From NCBI RefSeq assembly GCF_029076445.1, contig NZ_JARESG010000001.1:310001-374000 (forward strand): a stretch of DNA of 64,000 bases, in the 5' to 3' direction. This document shows, piece by piece, positions 33,768-43,032 of the stretch (position 1 is the stretch's first letter; each line of letters begins with the position of its first letter). Source of the stretch: Pseudarthrobacter naphthalenicus. Its GTDB lineage: Bacteria; Actinomycetota; Actinomycetes; Actinomycetales; Micrococcaceae. The translations under genes and the position numbers were made by a program. The notes below the pieces were generated by a model. It was not told the DNA's origin. It saw nothing but the letters and a program-made list of their open reading frames with translations, and did no database searches.

Positions 33768-34742
33768 ATGGTGATTTACAGGTCTCAGCTTTCCAGTTCC
33801 AGGACCGGTATCCATGGGGGACTTCGACGTGGCGCGGCGGGAGCTGCCCTCGGAGCGATACTGGTGTTTTCCGGCGGCATTCCGGCCTCGCAGGCGGCTG
33901 ACGGCGCCGTTGCCGACGGCCAGAGTTCGCCGGGCAAATCCGCCCAGGCCAAGGGGCCGAAAGACGAGTCGGTGCTCGGCGGTGTGCTGAAGGACCTCCG
34001 GGGCGGTCCGGCAGGCCGTTCCCACGACCGCCCGTCGCCATCCGGACCACCGGTTTCCCCGAGCCCGGTCCCCAGCCCGGCACCCGCCCCCATCCCCACG
34101 GCACCCGTCGGCCCGGCACCCACGGCACCCGCCCGCCCCGCACCCGCCGACCCGGCCCGGCCATCGGACCCGGCCACCCAACCCCCGGCTCCCACTCCTG
34201 GGGCTCCCGGGCCGACGTCGCCCACGTCTCCCACCTCGCCGCCGGCTGTTCCACCAGCCGTTCCCGCACCAGGCGCCCCGTCCTCAGGCGCCCCGTCCAC
34301 AGGCGCCCCTTTCGCGGGCGCCCCGTCCTCAGGGGCTGCTTCCCCAGGGGCTGACGGGGCGCCGTCGGCCCCATCTTCAACGTCCGGGAATCCGCGAAAC
34401 GAGTCTGCGGCCCACGGAGTGCTCAAGGGAATGGGCGCCGGCACCCCCGCCGGTCCAGGGGCGCGGGGAACGGCGCAGCCTGGACCGGAGGGCCACGGCC
34501 TCCGGCAGTCCGACGCCGACGATGGCGCTGAACCCGCAACGGTCCAGACCTCAGCCGGCGCCCATGGCACTGGTTCCACGGTGGCCTCCGGCTACCCGAA
34601 TCGTGCCGGGGCACCCGCGGCCCGGCATGACATGACGGCCGCCGGGCCTGCGGCGGAGACCACCAAGGTCTGGCTGGGCGTCGGCCTGGTGGGGTCGGCC
34701 GGGGCGGCCGGCCTCCTGCTTGCCAGGATCCGCAAGTTTTGA
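33768..34742 (+). CDS. Pro/Ala-rich exported protein of unknown function in the heme cluster
   Basis: A 324-aa protein I do not recognise. The N-terminus is a plausible Sec signal (RRGAAGAALGAILVFSGG then ASQA, cleavage near residue 42). A Pro/Ala/Ser-rich region follows (about 85-210) with GAPSSGAPSTGAP-type pentapeptide repeats encoded by degenerate 15-bp repeats at 34272-34346. Two similar motifs, SVLGGVLKDLRGG and AHGVLKGMGAG, flank it. The C-terminus has one helix (VWLGVGLVGSAGAAGLLLA) and a basic RIRKF end, so it may be membrane-anchored without an LPXTG signal. It sits between cgoX and hemQ. An antisense open frame overlaps but lacks such features. Confidence 0.65.
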   Translation: MVIYRSQLSSSRTGIHGGLRRGAAGAALGAILVFSGGIPASQAADGAVADGQSSPGKSAQAKGPKDESVLGGVLKDLRGGPAGRSHDRPSPSGPPVSPSPVPSPAPAPIPTAPVGPAPTAPARPAPADPARPSDPATQPPAPTPGAPGPTSPTSPTSPPAVPPAVPAPGAPSSGAPSTGAPFAGAPSSGAASPGADGAPSAPSSTSGNPRNESAAHGVLKGMGAGTPAGPGARGTAQPGPEGHGLRQSDADDGAEPATVQTSAGAHGTGSTVASGYPNRAGAPAARHDMTAAGPAAETTKVWLGVGLVGSAGAAGLLLARIRKF

Positions 34743-34768
34743 GCCGCCGCCGGTGTGAAATTGAGCAC

Positions 34769-34785
34769 TTCTACGCCTTGTAGAA
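34769..34785. promoter_or_regulatory. Dyad upstream of hemQ, candidate operator
   Basis: TTCTAC (34769-34774), 5 nt, GTAGAA (34780-34785). It lies about 10 bp upstream of a TTCGAC -35 candidate; a CAAACT hexamer 7 nt before the hemQ ATG could be the -10. The half-site recurs upstream of hemA. Binding protein unknown. Confidence 0.35.
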
Positions 34786-34831
34786 CTCGCCCGTTTCGAC
34801 TTGGGGGTAACTAACGGGCAAACTGGTAAGC

Positions 34832-35533
34832 ATGAGCCACACTTCTGCCGAATCTGTCACTAAAACCGAAGAATCAGCCGAGCAGTTCTTCACCCTCTGG
34901 ACGGTTTTCAAACGCTCAGAGCAGCTCGTGCGCAGCGCTGATGCTGCCAGCGACTTCGACGCACTGCTCGCCCGCCTGGCGGAAGCCGGGGTGAACCACC
35001 GCGGCAGCTACGACGTCTCGGCCATGCGCGCCGACGCCGACATCATGGTGTGGCTCCACGGACCCAAACCCGAAGACCTCCAGAAGGCCATCCGCGACAT
35101 CCGCCGCAGCAAGCTTTTCGCCGGCACCGAGATCGTCTGGTCGGCCATGGGTGTGCACCGTGAGGCGGAATTCGCCAAGAACCACACCCCGGCCTACTCC
35201 CGCGGCGTTGCGCCGGCGGAATGGCTGTGCGTCTACCCGTTTGTGCGCTCCTACGAGTGGTACATCCTCCCGGAGGCGGAACGCGGCAAGATGCTCCGCG
35301 ACCACGGCCTGCTGGGCCGGGACTTCCCGCAGGTCATCTCCAACACTGTTTCATCCTTCGCGCTGGGCGACTGGGAGTGGATCCTCGGCCTCGAGGCTCC
35401 GGAGCTGGTTGACCTCGTTGACCTGATGCGCCATTTGCGTTCCACTGAGGCACGCAACCATGTGCGCGAGGAAATCCCGTTCTACACCGGCCGCCGCATC
35501 ACCTCGGCTGAGGTCGCAGAGGTTCTGGCATGA
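34832..35533 (+). CDS. chdC: Coproheme decarboxylase HemQ/ChdC
   Basis: Final step of the coproporphyrin-dependent pathway: H2O2-driven decarboxylation of coproheme to heme b; 233 aa, chlorite-dismutase fold. The substrate-radical Tyr is in LCVYPFVRSYEWY and the proximal His is in RGKMLRDHG, both in the family positions. The conserved YSRGVAP and TVSSFALGDWEW stretches are present. Its presence next to cgoX and cpfC shows that this organism uses the coproporphyrin route. The stop overlaps the hemH start by 4 bp. Confidence 0.94.
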   Translation: MSHTSAESVTKTEESAEQFFTLWTVFKRSEQLVRSADAASDFDALLARLAEAGVNHRGSYDVSAMRADADIMVWLHGPKPEDLQKAIRDIRRSKLFAGTEIVWSAMGVHREAEFAKNHTPAYSRGVAPAEWLCVYPFVRSYEWYILPEAERGKMLRDHGLLGRDFPQVISNTVSSFALGDWEWILGLEAPELVDLVDLMRHLRSTEARNHVREEIPFYTGRRITSAEVAEVLA

Positions 35534-36795
35534 CCGCCGCCGATCCCCAGCCGGGTCCTGCCGTGACCACCATCAACGCGGTCACCGAAGCCGGCCGGAT
35601 GGCACCCAAGGAATATGACGCAGTCCTCCTGGCGTCCTTCGGCGGACCAGAGGGCCAGGAGGACGTCCTTCCCTTCCTCCGCAACGTCACCAGGGGCCGC
35701 GGCATCCCGGATGAGCGCCTTGAAGAGGTGTCCCATCATTACCGGGCCAATGGCGGCATCAGCCCCATCAACGAGCAGAACCGCCAGCTGAAGGCTGCCC
35801 TCGAAGGCGAGCTCGCGGCGCGGGGCATCAGCCTTCCGGTGCTGTGGGGCAACCGCAACTGGGACCCGTACCTTCCGCAGACCCTGCAGGACGCGTACGA
35901 CGCCGGCCACCGCAAACTGCTCATGGTCACCACGAGTGCCTACTCCTGTTACTCCAGCTGTCGCCAGTACCGCGAGGACATCGGCGTCGCCCTGACGGAG
36001 ACCGGGTTGGATGGCCGGTTGGAAGTGGACAAGGTACGCCAGTACTTCGACCACCCCGGCTTTGTGGAACCCTTCATTGAAGGAACCGCTGCAGGGCTTG
36101 CGGACGTCCGCGCCCAGCTGGCGGCTGCCGGCACCCCGGACGCCCCCGTGCACATTCTCTTTGCGACGCACTCCATCCCGACCCGTGATGCTGAAGCAGC
36201 CGGACGGTCCGAGGCTGAGCCGCGGGAGTTCGCGGAAGGCTCGGCCTACGTGGCCCAGCACCTGGCAACAGGCGCGGCGGTCATCGACAGGGTCAAGGCC
36301 GAGTCCGGCCTGACTGCGCCGTGGTCCCTCGTGTACCAGTCCCGTTCCGGCGCGCCGCACGTGCCATGGCTGGAACCCGACATCAACGATGCCATTGAAG
36401 AGCTCGCGGGCCAGGGCATCAAGGGCGTCGTCATCGTCCCGCTGGGCTTCGTCAGCGACCATATGGAGGTGGTGTGGGACCTGGACACCGAAGCCATGGA
36501 AACCTGCCGCAACCTCGGACTCGCCGCAACACGCGTTCCGACGCCCGGTACCCACCGGAAGTTCGTGAACGGCCTGGTGGACCTGATTTCCGAACGGACG
36601 CGGACCAACAACATCAGCGACCGCCCTGCCATGACGGCCCTGGGGCCCTGGTACGACGTCTGCCGGCCCGGCTGTTGCGCCAACTTCCGCGGCGAAAAGC
36701 CGACCATTGCCGGAGCTGACACCACCGTGGGTACCGGGCATGACGAGTACCCGGCAGGCGTCGCCGGCACCGCCGGGGGAGAAGGCACGCTGTGA
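35530..36795 (+). CDS. cpfC: Coproporphyrin III ferrochelatase HemH/CpfC
   Basis: Inserts Fe2+ into coproporphyrin III; 421 aa. The catalytic His is in FATHSIP (about residue 214) and the opposing Glu in SDHMEVVWDLD (about 313). Cys residues C140 and C144 (SAYSCYSSCRQ) and C378, C382, C383 (CRPGCCANF) probably ligate a [2Fe-2S] cluster, as known for actinobacterial ferrochelatases. The ATG overlaps the hemQ stop and the hemC start overlaps its own stop. The C-terminal extension past the Cys cluster is disordered. Confidence 0.93.
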   Translation: MTAADPQPGPAVTTINAVTEAGRMAPKEYDAVLLASFGGPEGQEDVLPFLRNVTRGRGIPDERLEEVSHHYRANGGISPINEQNRQLKAALEGELAARGISLPVLWGNRNWDPYLPQTLQDAYDAGHRKLLMVTTSAYSCYSSCRQYREDIGVALTETGLDGRLEVDKVRQYFDHPGFVEPFIEGTAAGLADVRAQLAAAGTPDAPVHILFATHSIPTRDAEAAGRSEAEPREFAEGSAYVAQHLATGAAVIDRVKAESGLTAPWSLVYQSRSGAPHVPWLEPDINDAIEELAGQGIKGVVIVPLGFVSDHMEVVWDLDTEAMETCRNLGLAATRVPTPGTHRKFVNGLVDLISERTRTNNISDRPAMTALGPWYDVCRPGCCANFRGEKPTIAGADTTVGTGHDEYPAGVAGTAGGEGTL

Positions 36796-37775
36796 CCGTT
36801 CGGATCGGAACCCGGGCCAGCAAACTCGCCCTGACCCAGACCCGGCAGACGGCTGACCAGCTGGCTGCCGTCGGCGGCTTCCCGGTGGAGCTGGTCCACA
36901 TCACCACCGAGGGCGATGTCAAAACCGGATCCCTGTCCCAGATGGGCGGCACCGGAGTGTTTGTCGCGGCCCTGCGCGATGCGCTGCTGCAGGAATCCTG
37001 CGATGTTGCCGTGCACTCGCTCAAGGACCTACCGACCGGCGCCGCACTTGGCCTGACCATCGCGGCGACGCCCAGGCGAGTGGATGTCCGGGACGTGCTG
37101 TGTGCGCGCGACGGCCTGAAACTGGCCGATCTGCCGCAGGGGGCCAAGGTGGGCACCGGCTCGCCGCGCCGCGCCGCCCAGCTCCGTGCCGCCCGCCCGG
37201 ACCTTGATGTGCACGATATCCGCGGCAACGTGGACACGCGCCTGGGCCGGGTTCCCGGGCTGCCCGGCAATGCCGAAACCGCGCCGGGCGATCTTGACGC
37301 CGTTGTGCTGGCAGCCGCCGGGCTGGAACGCATCGGCCGCCTGGACACCGTCAGCGAATTCTTCGAGACGGACGTGATGCTGCCCGCGCCCGGGCAGGGT
37401 TCGTTGGCCATTGAATGCAGGACAGCCGACGCCCCGCGCACGGCCGGTTCCACCCAAGGCTCCCAGGGCGTCCTCGCCCAGGCCCTGGCCGCGCTCAATG
37501 ATGAGGACACCCGCCTCGCCGTGACCGCCGAACGGGCAGTGCTGGCGCGGCTCGAAGCGGGCTGCGCCGCTCCAGTGGGCGCCTTCGCCTCCCGCAAAGG
37601 CAGCATGCTGTACCTCGAGGCCGCAGTGTGCGCCGTGGACGGGACGAAAATCGTCCGCGAAAAGAAGGCGACGGACGGCCTGACCGAGGTCGGTGCCACG
37701 CTGCTCGGCATCGAGGTGGCCGAGCTCCTGCTCGCTGCCGGTGCCGCGGAGATCGCGGACCTTGCCGCTTCCTGA
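36792..37775 (+). CDS. hemC: Porphobilinogen deaminase
   Basis: Polymerises four porphobilinogens into hydroxymethylbilane; 327 aa. The dipyrromethane-binding Cys is in RLEAGCAAPVGAFA, the substrate-binding segments SLKDLP and GSPRRAAQL are present, and the N-terminus is RIGTRASKLALTQT. GTG at 36792 overlaps the ferrochelatase stop (GTGA). An internal Ala/Gly insertion near residues 210-225 is modest. It belongs to the same operon as hemD and hemB. Confidence 0.94.
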   Translation: MTVRIGTRASKLALTQTRQTADQLAAVGGFPVELVHITTEGDVKTGSLSQMGGTGVFVAALRDALLQESCDVAVHSLKDLPTGAALGLTIAATPRRVDVRDVLCARDGLKLADLPQGAKVGTGSPRRAAQLRAARPDLDVHDIRGNVDTRLGRVPGLPGNAETAPGDLDAVVLAAAGLERIGRLDTVSEFFETDVMLPAPGQGSLAIECRTADAPRTAGSTQGSQGVLAQALAALNDEDTRLAVTAERAVLARLEAGCAAPVGAFASRKGSMLYLEAAVCAVDGTKIVREKKATDGLTEVGATLLGIEVAELLLAAGAAEIADLAAS

Positions 37776-37791
37776 CGGTACCGCCGGAGTA

Positions 37792-38649
37792 ATGGCCGGT
37801 TCGTTGGTTGGCCGGCGTGTCCTGATCACCCGGAGCGCCGACCGCGCCCGGCCGCTCGCCTCGCTGCTCAGCAGCCTGGGGGCCGAGCCCCTGGTCCTGC
37901 CGCTCATCGATTTCGAGCGGGCCACGGACCAGGCGGCGCTCGACGCTGCCCTTGATGACCTGGTGGCGGGAGCCTATGACTGGCTTGTCATCAGCAGCAT
38001 CACCACGCTGCGCATGATCACGGAAAAGGCGGCTCAGCGGGGGAGCACCCCGGCCGCCCTGATACCCGCCGGTACACGGGTGGCCACCATCGGGCCGTCC
38101 TCCAGGCAGGCCCTCGAAGCCCTGGGCATTCCCGTGACACTTGCCCCGAAGGATAACCAGTCCGCCGAAGGGCTGGTGGCGCTCTGGACCGCAAAACGGG
38201 TACGTGTGCTGCTGCCGCAGGCGGACATCGCCGCGCCGGGACTGCGCGAAGGCCTCGCCGCCGCAGGCGCCGACGTGACCTCCGTCATCGCCTACCACAC
38301 CGTGGATTACCCGGCCCGTGCGGAACGGCGGTTGGCAGCCGACCTGCCCCCCGCCGTCGGCCGCTCCACCCCCGCAGCACCGCAGGAGCTCAGTCCGCCG
38401 CAGGCGAGGCGGGAACTCGACGCCGGCACCATCGACGCAGTGGTGGCGGCCTCACCCAGCGCGGCGCGCCGCATCGCCGCGACCCTGCTGCCGCTGGGCA
38501 GGTGCCGTTTCATCGCCATTGGGCGTCCGACGGCGGCAGAGGCCACCGCACGTGGCATCCCCGTGGCTGCCAACGCCAAAGTACCTACCCCGGACGGGAT
38601 TGCCGCCGCCCTGGGCGCTGTATTCGCTAACGAAGGGAACACCAGATGA
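37792..38649 (+). CDS. hemD: Uroporphyrinogen-III synthase
   Basis: Closes and inverts the D ring of hydroxymethylbilane; 285 aa, typical two-domain fold. Weakly conserved family, but [52 protein letters not shown] and [13 protein letters not shown] are diagnostic together with context. I use the ATG at 37792, 16 bp after hemC, with GGAG close upstream; an earlier in-frame start lies inside hemC. It overlaps hemB by 4 bp (ATGA). Confidence 0.9.
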   Translation: MAGSLVGRRVLITRSADRARPLASLLSSLGAEPLVLPLIDFERATDQAALDAALDDLVAGAYDWLVISSITTLRMITEKAAQRGSTPAALIPAGTRVATIGPSSRQALEALGIPVTLAPKDNQSAEGLVALWTAKRVRVLLPQADIAAPGLREGLAAAGADVTSVIAYHTVDYPARAERRLAADLPPAVGRSTPAAPQELSPPQARRELDAGTIDAVVAASPSAARRIAATLLPLGRCRFIAIGRPTAAEATARGIPVAANAKVPTPDGIAAALGAVFANEGNTR

Positions 38650-39626
38650 GCTTTCCGAACCACCGCCCGCGTCGTCTCCGCACCACTCCGGCCATGCGCC
38701 GGCTCACCGCCGAGCACCGGCTGGCCCCGGCGGACCTGATCCTGCCGGCCTTCATCCGCGAGGGCCTCAGCGAGCCCAGCCCCATCACGTCCATGCCCGG
38801 GGTGGTCCAGCACACCTCCGAGTCACTTAAACGGGCGGCCGCCGAGGCTGTGGAACTCGGCATCGGGGGCATCATGCTCTTCGGCGTTCCGGCCGTGCGC
38901 GATGCCCGCGGCACCGCATCGCTGGATCCGGACGGAGTCCTCAACAAGGGCATCCGCGACATCCGGGCCGAGGTAGGCGATGACCTGGTGATCATGAGTG
39001 ATCTCTGTTTGGACGAATTCACTGATCACGGCCACTGCGGAGTATTGGACGCCGAGGGCTACGTGGACAACGATGCCACCCTGGAAATTTATGGCCGGAT
39101 GGGCGTTGCCCAGGCCGAGGCAGGGGCGCACGTTGTGGGCCCCTCAGGCATGATGGACGGCCAGGTGGCCGTCATCCGCCAGGCCCTTGAAGACGCAGGA
39201 CACAAAAATACCGCCATCCTGGCTTACGCGGCCAAGTACGCCTCGCCCTTCTACGGCCCCTTCCGGGAGGCCGTGGACTCGCAGCTCACAGGCGATCGGC
39301 GGACCTACCAGATGGACTCCGCCAACCGCCGGGAAGCCATCCTTGAGGTGGAACTCGACCTTGAAGAGGGCGCCGACATGGTCATGGTCAAGCCGGCCAT
39401 GAGCTACCTGGACATCCTGGCCGACGTTGCCGCCATGAGCCCGGTGCCGGTCTCCGCTTACCAGGTTTCGGGGGAGTACGCCATGATCGAGGCCGCGGCA
39501 GCGAATGGCTGGATCGACCGCCGGGGTGCGATTGTGGAGTCCGTCCTGAGCATTAAGCGCGCCGGCGCCAACACCGTCCTGACCTACTGGGCCGCCGAGC
39601 TTGCGGGCTGGCTCAAGGAATCCTGA
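38646..39626 (+). CDS. hemB: Delta-aminolevulinic acid dehydratase (porphobilinogen synthase)
   Basis: Condenses two ALA molecules; 326 aa. Active-site lysines are in [15 protein letters not shown] and [11 protein letters not shown]. The metal-site segment reads [13 protein letters not shown], giving C121, D123 and C131: a mix between the three-Cys zinc type and the Asp-rich magnesium type. So the metal dependence cannot be read off simply. The gene ends the tightly overlapped hemH-C-D-B block, followed by the luciferase-like gene after 36 bp. Confidence 0.94.
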   Translation: MSFPNHRPRRLRTTPAMRRLTAEHRLAPADLILPAFIREGLSEPSPITSMPGVVQHTSESLKRAAAEAVELGIGGIMLFGVPAVRDARGTASLDPDGVLNKGIRDIRAEVGDDLVIMSDLCLDEFTDHGHCGVLDAEGYVDNDATLEIYGRMGVAQAEAGAHVVGPSGMMDGQVAVIRQALEDAGHKNTAILAYAAKYASPFYGPFREAVDSQLTGDRRTYQMDSANRREAILEVELDLEEGADMVMVKPAMSYLDILADVAAMSPVPVSAYQVSGEYAMIEAAAANGWIDRRGAIVESVLSIKRAGANTVLTYWAAELAGWLKES

Positions 39627-39662
39627 CCGGACGGGAATGTTTTCGGAGCATGCGAGGTTTGA

Positions 39663-40784
39663 ATGCGTATGCATGAAAATAGCGCAGCTTCCGAAACTGT
39701 TCCCTTGCCCGCAAACCCCACCGCTCCCGTAGCGGCAGACACGATGCTGTTGGGCGTCAGCACGTTCGGCGACGTGGACCTGGACGCCGATGGTGTCCCC
39801 AAGCACCATGCCCGGGTGCTGCGGCAGGTGGTGGAACAGGCCAAAGTAGCCGACGCCGTCGGCCTCCACTCCTTTGGCGTGGGGGAGCACCACCGCAAAG
39901 ACTTCGCCGTCAGCGCGCCTGACGTGGTGCTGGCAGCCATCGCCACAGCCACCGAAAAAATCCGGCTCGGCAGTGCGGTGACGGTCCTGAGCTCGGACGA
40001 TCCCATCCGCGTTTTCCAGCGCTTCGCCACGCTCGACGCCCTGTCCAACGGCCGCGCCGAAGTGATCCTGGGCCGCGGCTCCTTCACGGAGTCCTTCCCG
40101 CTCTTCGGCCAGGATCTTGCCGATTACGACATGCTGTTCGAGGAAAAGCTGGAGCTCTACGACCTCGTACGCTCCCAGAAGCCGGTGAACTGGGACGGCC
40201 GTACCCGGGCCGGCCTCCGCGGCCAGATGGTCTATCCGCACGTCGAAGGGCGCCTGCTGCCCACGTGGATCGGTGTGGGCGGCTCGCCCCAGTCCGTGGT
40301 CCGCACGGCGTCCTACGGCTACCCCATGGTCCTTGCCATCATCGGCGGCGAACCGGAGCGGTTCCGCCCCTACGCCGACCTGTACCGGCGGACCCTTGCC
40401 GAGCTCGGCAAGGAACCGCAGGCACTGTCCGTCCATTCTCCCGGCTACGTGGCCGACACCGACGAGCAGGCCCTCGAGGAGTACTACCCGCACTGGCTCG
40501 CCGTGCGGAACAAGCTCGGAGCCGAGCGCGGCTGGGGCCCGGCCGGGCGCGGCGAATTCGAGGCGGCGGCCGATGAGGACGGTGCCCTGTTCATCGGCTC
40601 CCCCGAGACGGTGGCGGCGAAAGTGGTCCGGCTCAAGGGCACGCTGGGTGCGGACCGCTTTGAGATGAAATACAGCAGCGGCACGCTGCCCCACGAGCGG
40701 ATGATGCGTTCGATCGAACTGTTCGGCTCCAGGGTGGCGCCTCTCGTCGCCGACAGGCTCGCGGACATGCCGGCCAAACGCTGA
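39663..40784 (+). CDS. LLM-class flavin-dependent oxidoreductase (luciferase-like)
   Basis: A 373-aa TIM-barrel monooxygenase of the bacterial-luciferase superfamily. Diagnostic stretches: LLGVSTFGDV, LHSFGVGEHHRKDFAVSAPDVVLAA in order, IRLGSAVTVLSSDDPIRVFQ, LDALSNGRAEVILGRGSF and WIGVGGSP. The substrate is unknown; FMN is the likely cofactor. It lies between hemB and hemL, with a hairpin just after it, so it may be co-expressed with heme genes. A role in tetrapyrrole handling would be pure inference. GAGG lies 5 nt before the ATG at 39663; an ATG two codons later is an alternative. Confidence 0.87.
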   Translation: MRMHENSAASETVPLPANPTAPVAADTMLLGVSTFGDVDLDADGVPKHHARVLRQVVEQAKVADAVGLHSFGVGEHHRKDFAVSAPDVVLAAIATATEKIRLGSAVTVLSSDDPIRVFQRFATLDALSNGRAEVILGRGSFTESFPLFGQDLADYDMLFEEKLELYDLVRSQKPVNWDGRTRAGLRGQMVYPHVEGRLLPTWIGVGGSPQSVVRTASYGYPMVLAIIGGEPERFRPYADLYRRTLAELGKEPQALSVHSPGYVADTDEQALEEYYPHWLAVRNKLGAERGWGPAGRGEFEAAADEDGALFIGSPETVAAKVVRLKGTLGADRFEMKYSSGTLPHERMMRSIELFGSRVAPLVADRLADMPAKR

Positions 40785-40799
40785 GGTCTGTTTTCCGTT

Positions 40800-40828
40800 C
40801 CGGAGCCCGCGCGTGGCGTGGGCTCCGG
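40800..40828 (+). terminator. Stem-loop between the flavin oxidoreductase and hemL
   Basis: Perfect 9-nt arms CCGGAGCCC (40800-40808) and GGGCTCCGG (40820-40828). No T-run follows, so it is at most a partial terminator or mRNA-processing barrier before hemL. Confidence 0.5.
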
Positions 40829-40858
40829 CCACCCTGACGGGGATGGGAGAATAGGGAT

Positions 40859-42178
40859 ATGACTCGTTCCGATGCCCTCTTTGCCCGTGCCCAGACCCTG
40901 ATGCCCGGAGGCGTCAATTCGCCAGTCCGGGCTTTCGGCTCGGTGGGCGGGACACCGCGGTTCATGGTCTCTGCCAAGGGGCCGTACCTCACTGACGCCG
41001 ACGGCACCGAGTACGTGGACCTGGTCTGCTCCTGGGGCCCGGCGCTTCTGGGCCATGCCCACCCTGCTGTCCTTGAAGCTGTCCACGCGGCCGTGGACCG
41101 GGGTCTATCGTTCGGCGCCTCGACCCCGGACGAGGCCAACCTGGCCGCCCTCGTCCAGGAACGCGTGCCGGCGGCCGAACGCGTCCGGATGGTCTCCACC
41201 GGCACCGAAGCCACCATGACGGCCGTCCGGCTGGCCCGTGGCTTTACCGGCCGGAACCTCATCATTAAGTTTGCCGGCTGCTACCACGGCCACCTCGACG
41301 GCCTGCTGGCTGCCGCCGGCTCCGGTGTGGCCACCCTGGCCCTGCCGGGCTCGGCCGGCGTTACCGAAGCCACCGCCGCCGAAACGCTGGTCCTGCCCTA
41401 CAACGACCTCGCCGCAGTAGAAGCTGCGTTCGCCGCACACGGACCCAGCATCGCCGCCGTCATCACCGAGGCCGCTCCCGCCAACATGGGCGTTGTCACC
41501 CCGGGGGAGGGCTTCAACCTAGGCCTGTCCCGCATCACCCGCGAACACGGTGCCCTCCTGATTGTGGACGAGGTCCTGACCGGTTTCCGCACCGGCTACT
41601 CCGGATACTGGGGCCTGACCGGCGGCGCTCCGGACGCTGCCGAACCCTGGACCCCGGACCTGCTCACCTTCGGCAAGGTCATCGGCGGTGGAATGCCGGC
41701 GGCGGCCCTTGCCGGACGTGCCGACGTGATGGACTACCTGGCGCCGCTGGGCCCCGTCTACCAGGCGGGCACACTCTCGGGAAACCCGGTTGCCATGGCA
41801 GCCGGCGTGGCCACCCTGACCCACGCCACCCATGACGTGTACTCGTTTGTGGACGTCCGCTCGCTGGAACTGTCCTCGGCCCTGTCCTCCGCCCTCGACA
41901 GTGAGGGAGTGGACCACTCCATCCAGTTCGCCGGAAACCTCTTCTCGGTGGCGTTTGGCACGTCCGCCAACGGCGTCCACAACTACGCGGATGCCCAGGC
42001 CCAGGAGACCTTCCGCTACGCGCCGTTCTTCCACTCCATGCTGGACTCCGGGGTCTACCTGCCGCCGTCCGTCTTCGAGGCCTGGTTCCTGTCCGCCGCC
42101 CACGACGACGCCGCCATGAACCGGATCTTCGACGCGCTGCCGGCCGCCGCGAAAGCCGCCGCAGCCGCACAGGCCTAG
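40859..42178 (+). CDS. hemL: Glutamate-1-semialdehyde 2,1-aminomutase
   Basis: PLP enzyme converting glutamate-1-semialdehyde to 5-aminolevulinate; 439 aa. The N-terminus has the [11 protein letters not shown] signature, then [15 protein letters not shown], the cofactor Asp in [11 protein letters not shown], and the Schiff-base Lys in [16 protein letters not shown]. It completes the C5 pathway with hemA at the other end of the cluster. A GGGAGA ribosome site lies about 9 nt upstream of the ATG at 40859. A nested bidirectional terminator follows. Confidence 0.95.
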   Translation: MTRSDALFARAQTLMPGGVNSPVRAFGSVGGTPRFMVSAKGPYLTDADGTEYVDLVCSWGPALLGHAHPAVLEAVHAAVDRGLSFGASTPDEANLAALVQERVPAAERVRMVSTGTEATMTAVRLARGFTGRNLIIKFAGCYHGHLDGLLAAAGSGVATLALPGSAGVTEATAAETLVLPYNDLAAVEAAFAAHGPSIAAVITEAAPANMGVVTPGEGFNLGLSRITREHGALLIVDEVLTGFRTGYSGYWGLTGGAPDAAEPWTPDLLTFGKVIGGGMPAAALAGRADVMDYLAPLGPVYQAGTLSGNPVAMAAGVATLTHATHDVYSFVDVRSLELSSALSSALDSEGVDHSIQFAGNLFSVAFGTSANGVHNYADAQAQETFRYAPFFHSMLDSGVYLPPSVFEAWFLSAAHDDAAMNRIFDALPAAAKAAAAAQA

Positions 42179-42214
42179 CGCCGCCGTCGGGCCCTGTTTC
42201 CGGGGTTAAGCCGA

Positions 42215-42280
42215 AAATCCCCGCCTCCCGAACGAATCCCCCCTTCATGCGAAGGGGAATTGTCCGGGAGGCGGGGATTT
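42215..42280. terminator. Nested bidirectional terminator between hemL and an ABC importer
   Basis: Outer perfect 16-nt arms (42215-42230: AAATCCCCGCCTCCCG; 42265-42280: CGGGAGGCGGGGATTT) enclose an inner 7-bp hairpin CCCCTTC/GAAGGGG (42240-42257). A/T bases end both outer arms, so it can serve both convergent transcripts. Confidence 0.8.
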
Positions 42281-42294
42281 GCCGTTGGGGCCGG

Positions 42295-43032
42295 CTAGAG
42301 GACGTCCGAGAGAAAGCCCTTCAGGCGGTCCGTCCGCGGATCCGTGAACAGCTGTTCCGGCGGACCTGACTCAACCACCACACCGGCATCCATGAACGTC
42401 ACGGTATCTGAGACGTTGCGGGAGAAGCCCATCTCGTGGGTCACCACCACCATGGTCATGCCCCCCTTGGCGAGATCGGTCATGAGCGCCAGGACGCCCT
42501 TGACCAGCTCAGGGTCCAGCGCCGAAGTGGCCTCGTCGAAGAACATCACTTCGGGCTTCATGGCCAGTGCACGGGCGATGGCGACACGCTGCATCTGGCC
42601 GCCGGAAAGGTTGGCCGGACGCACATCCGCCTTGTGCTTGAGGCCCACCAGGTCCAGCTGGCCGAGCGCTTCTTCCCTTGCCTTGTCCTTGGACATTCCG
42701 CGCAGCTTCCACAGCGCCAGCGAGACGTTCTCCACCACGGTCTTGTGGGGAAAGAGGTTGAACTGCTGGAAGACCATGCCGATCCGCCGCCGCAGTTCGT
42801 CCGGGTTGTCCTTGAGCACCGAACGCCCGTCCAGCAGGATGTCACCCTGATCGGGCTCGATGAGCCGGTTCATAACGCGCAGGAGCGTGGATTTGCCTGA
42901 GCCGGAAGGGCCGATGACCGAAGCCGTCGTGCCTTTCTCGACGTGCAGGTCGATGCCTCGCAGGACCTGGTTTGACCCGAAAGCCAGATGGATGTTCTGT
43001 GCCGTTAAAGTTCCGGAAACGAACTCGCTCAT
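42295..43032 (-). CDS. Polar amino-acid ABC transporter ATP-binding protein (second system)
   Basis: A 245-aa HisP/GlnQ-type ATPase. Walker A is GPSGSGKST, the signature is LSGGQMQR, Walker B is VMFFDEA and the switch His is in VVTHEMGF. It is the last gene of a minus-strand operon (binding protein, permease, ATPase) and overlaps the permease gene by 4 bp. It is a paralogue of gluA but with reversed gene order, so it is a separate uptake system. Confidence 0.92.
   Translation of the reverse strand: MSEFVSGTLTAQNIHLAFGSNQVLRGIDLHVEKGTTASVIGPSGSGKSTLLRVMNRLIEPDQGDILLDGRSVLKDNPDELRRRIGMVFQQFNLFPHKTVVENVSLALWKLRGMSKDKAREEALGQLDLVGLKHKADVRPANLSGGQMQRVAIARALAMKPEVMFFDEATSALDPELVKGVLALMTDLAKGGMTMVVVTHEMGFSRNVSDTVTFMDAGVVVESGPPEQLFTDPRTDRLKGFLSDVL

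Noticed and set aside
33785..34579. Long antisense open frame (264 codons) over the Pro-rich gene
   Set aside because: The plus-strand frame has a promoter, signal peptide and membrane anchor; the antisense frame is a low-complexity mirror of GC-rich repeats without such features.
39144..40832. Antisense open frame of 562 codons over the flavin oxidoreductase
   Set aside because: The sense strand encodes a clear luciferase-family protein; the antisense frame has no recognisable domain and runs into hemB.
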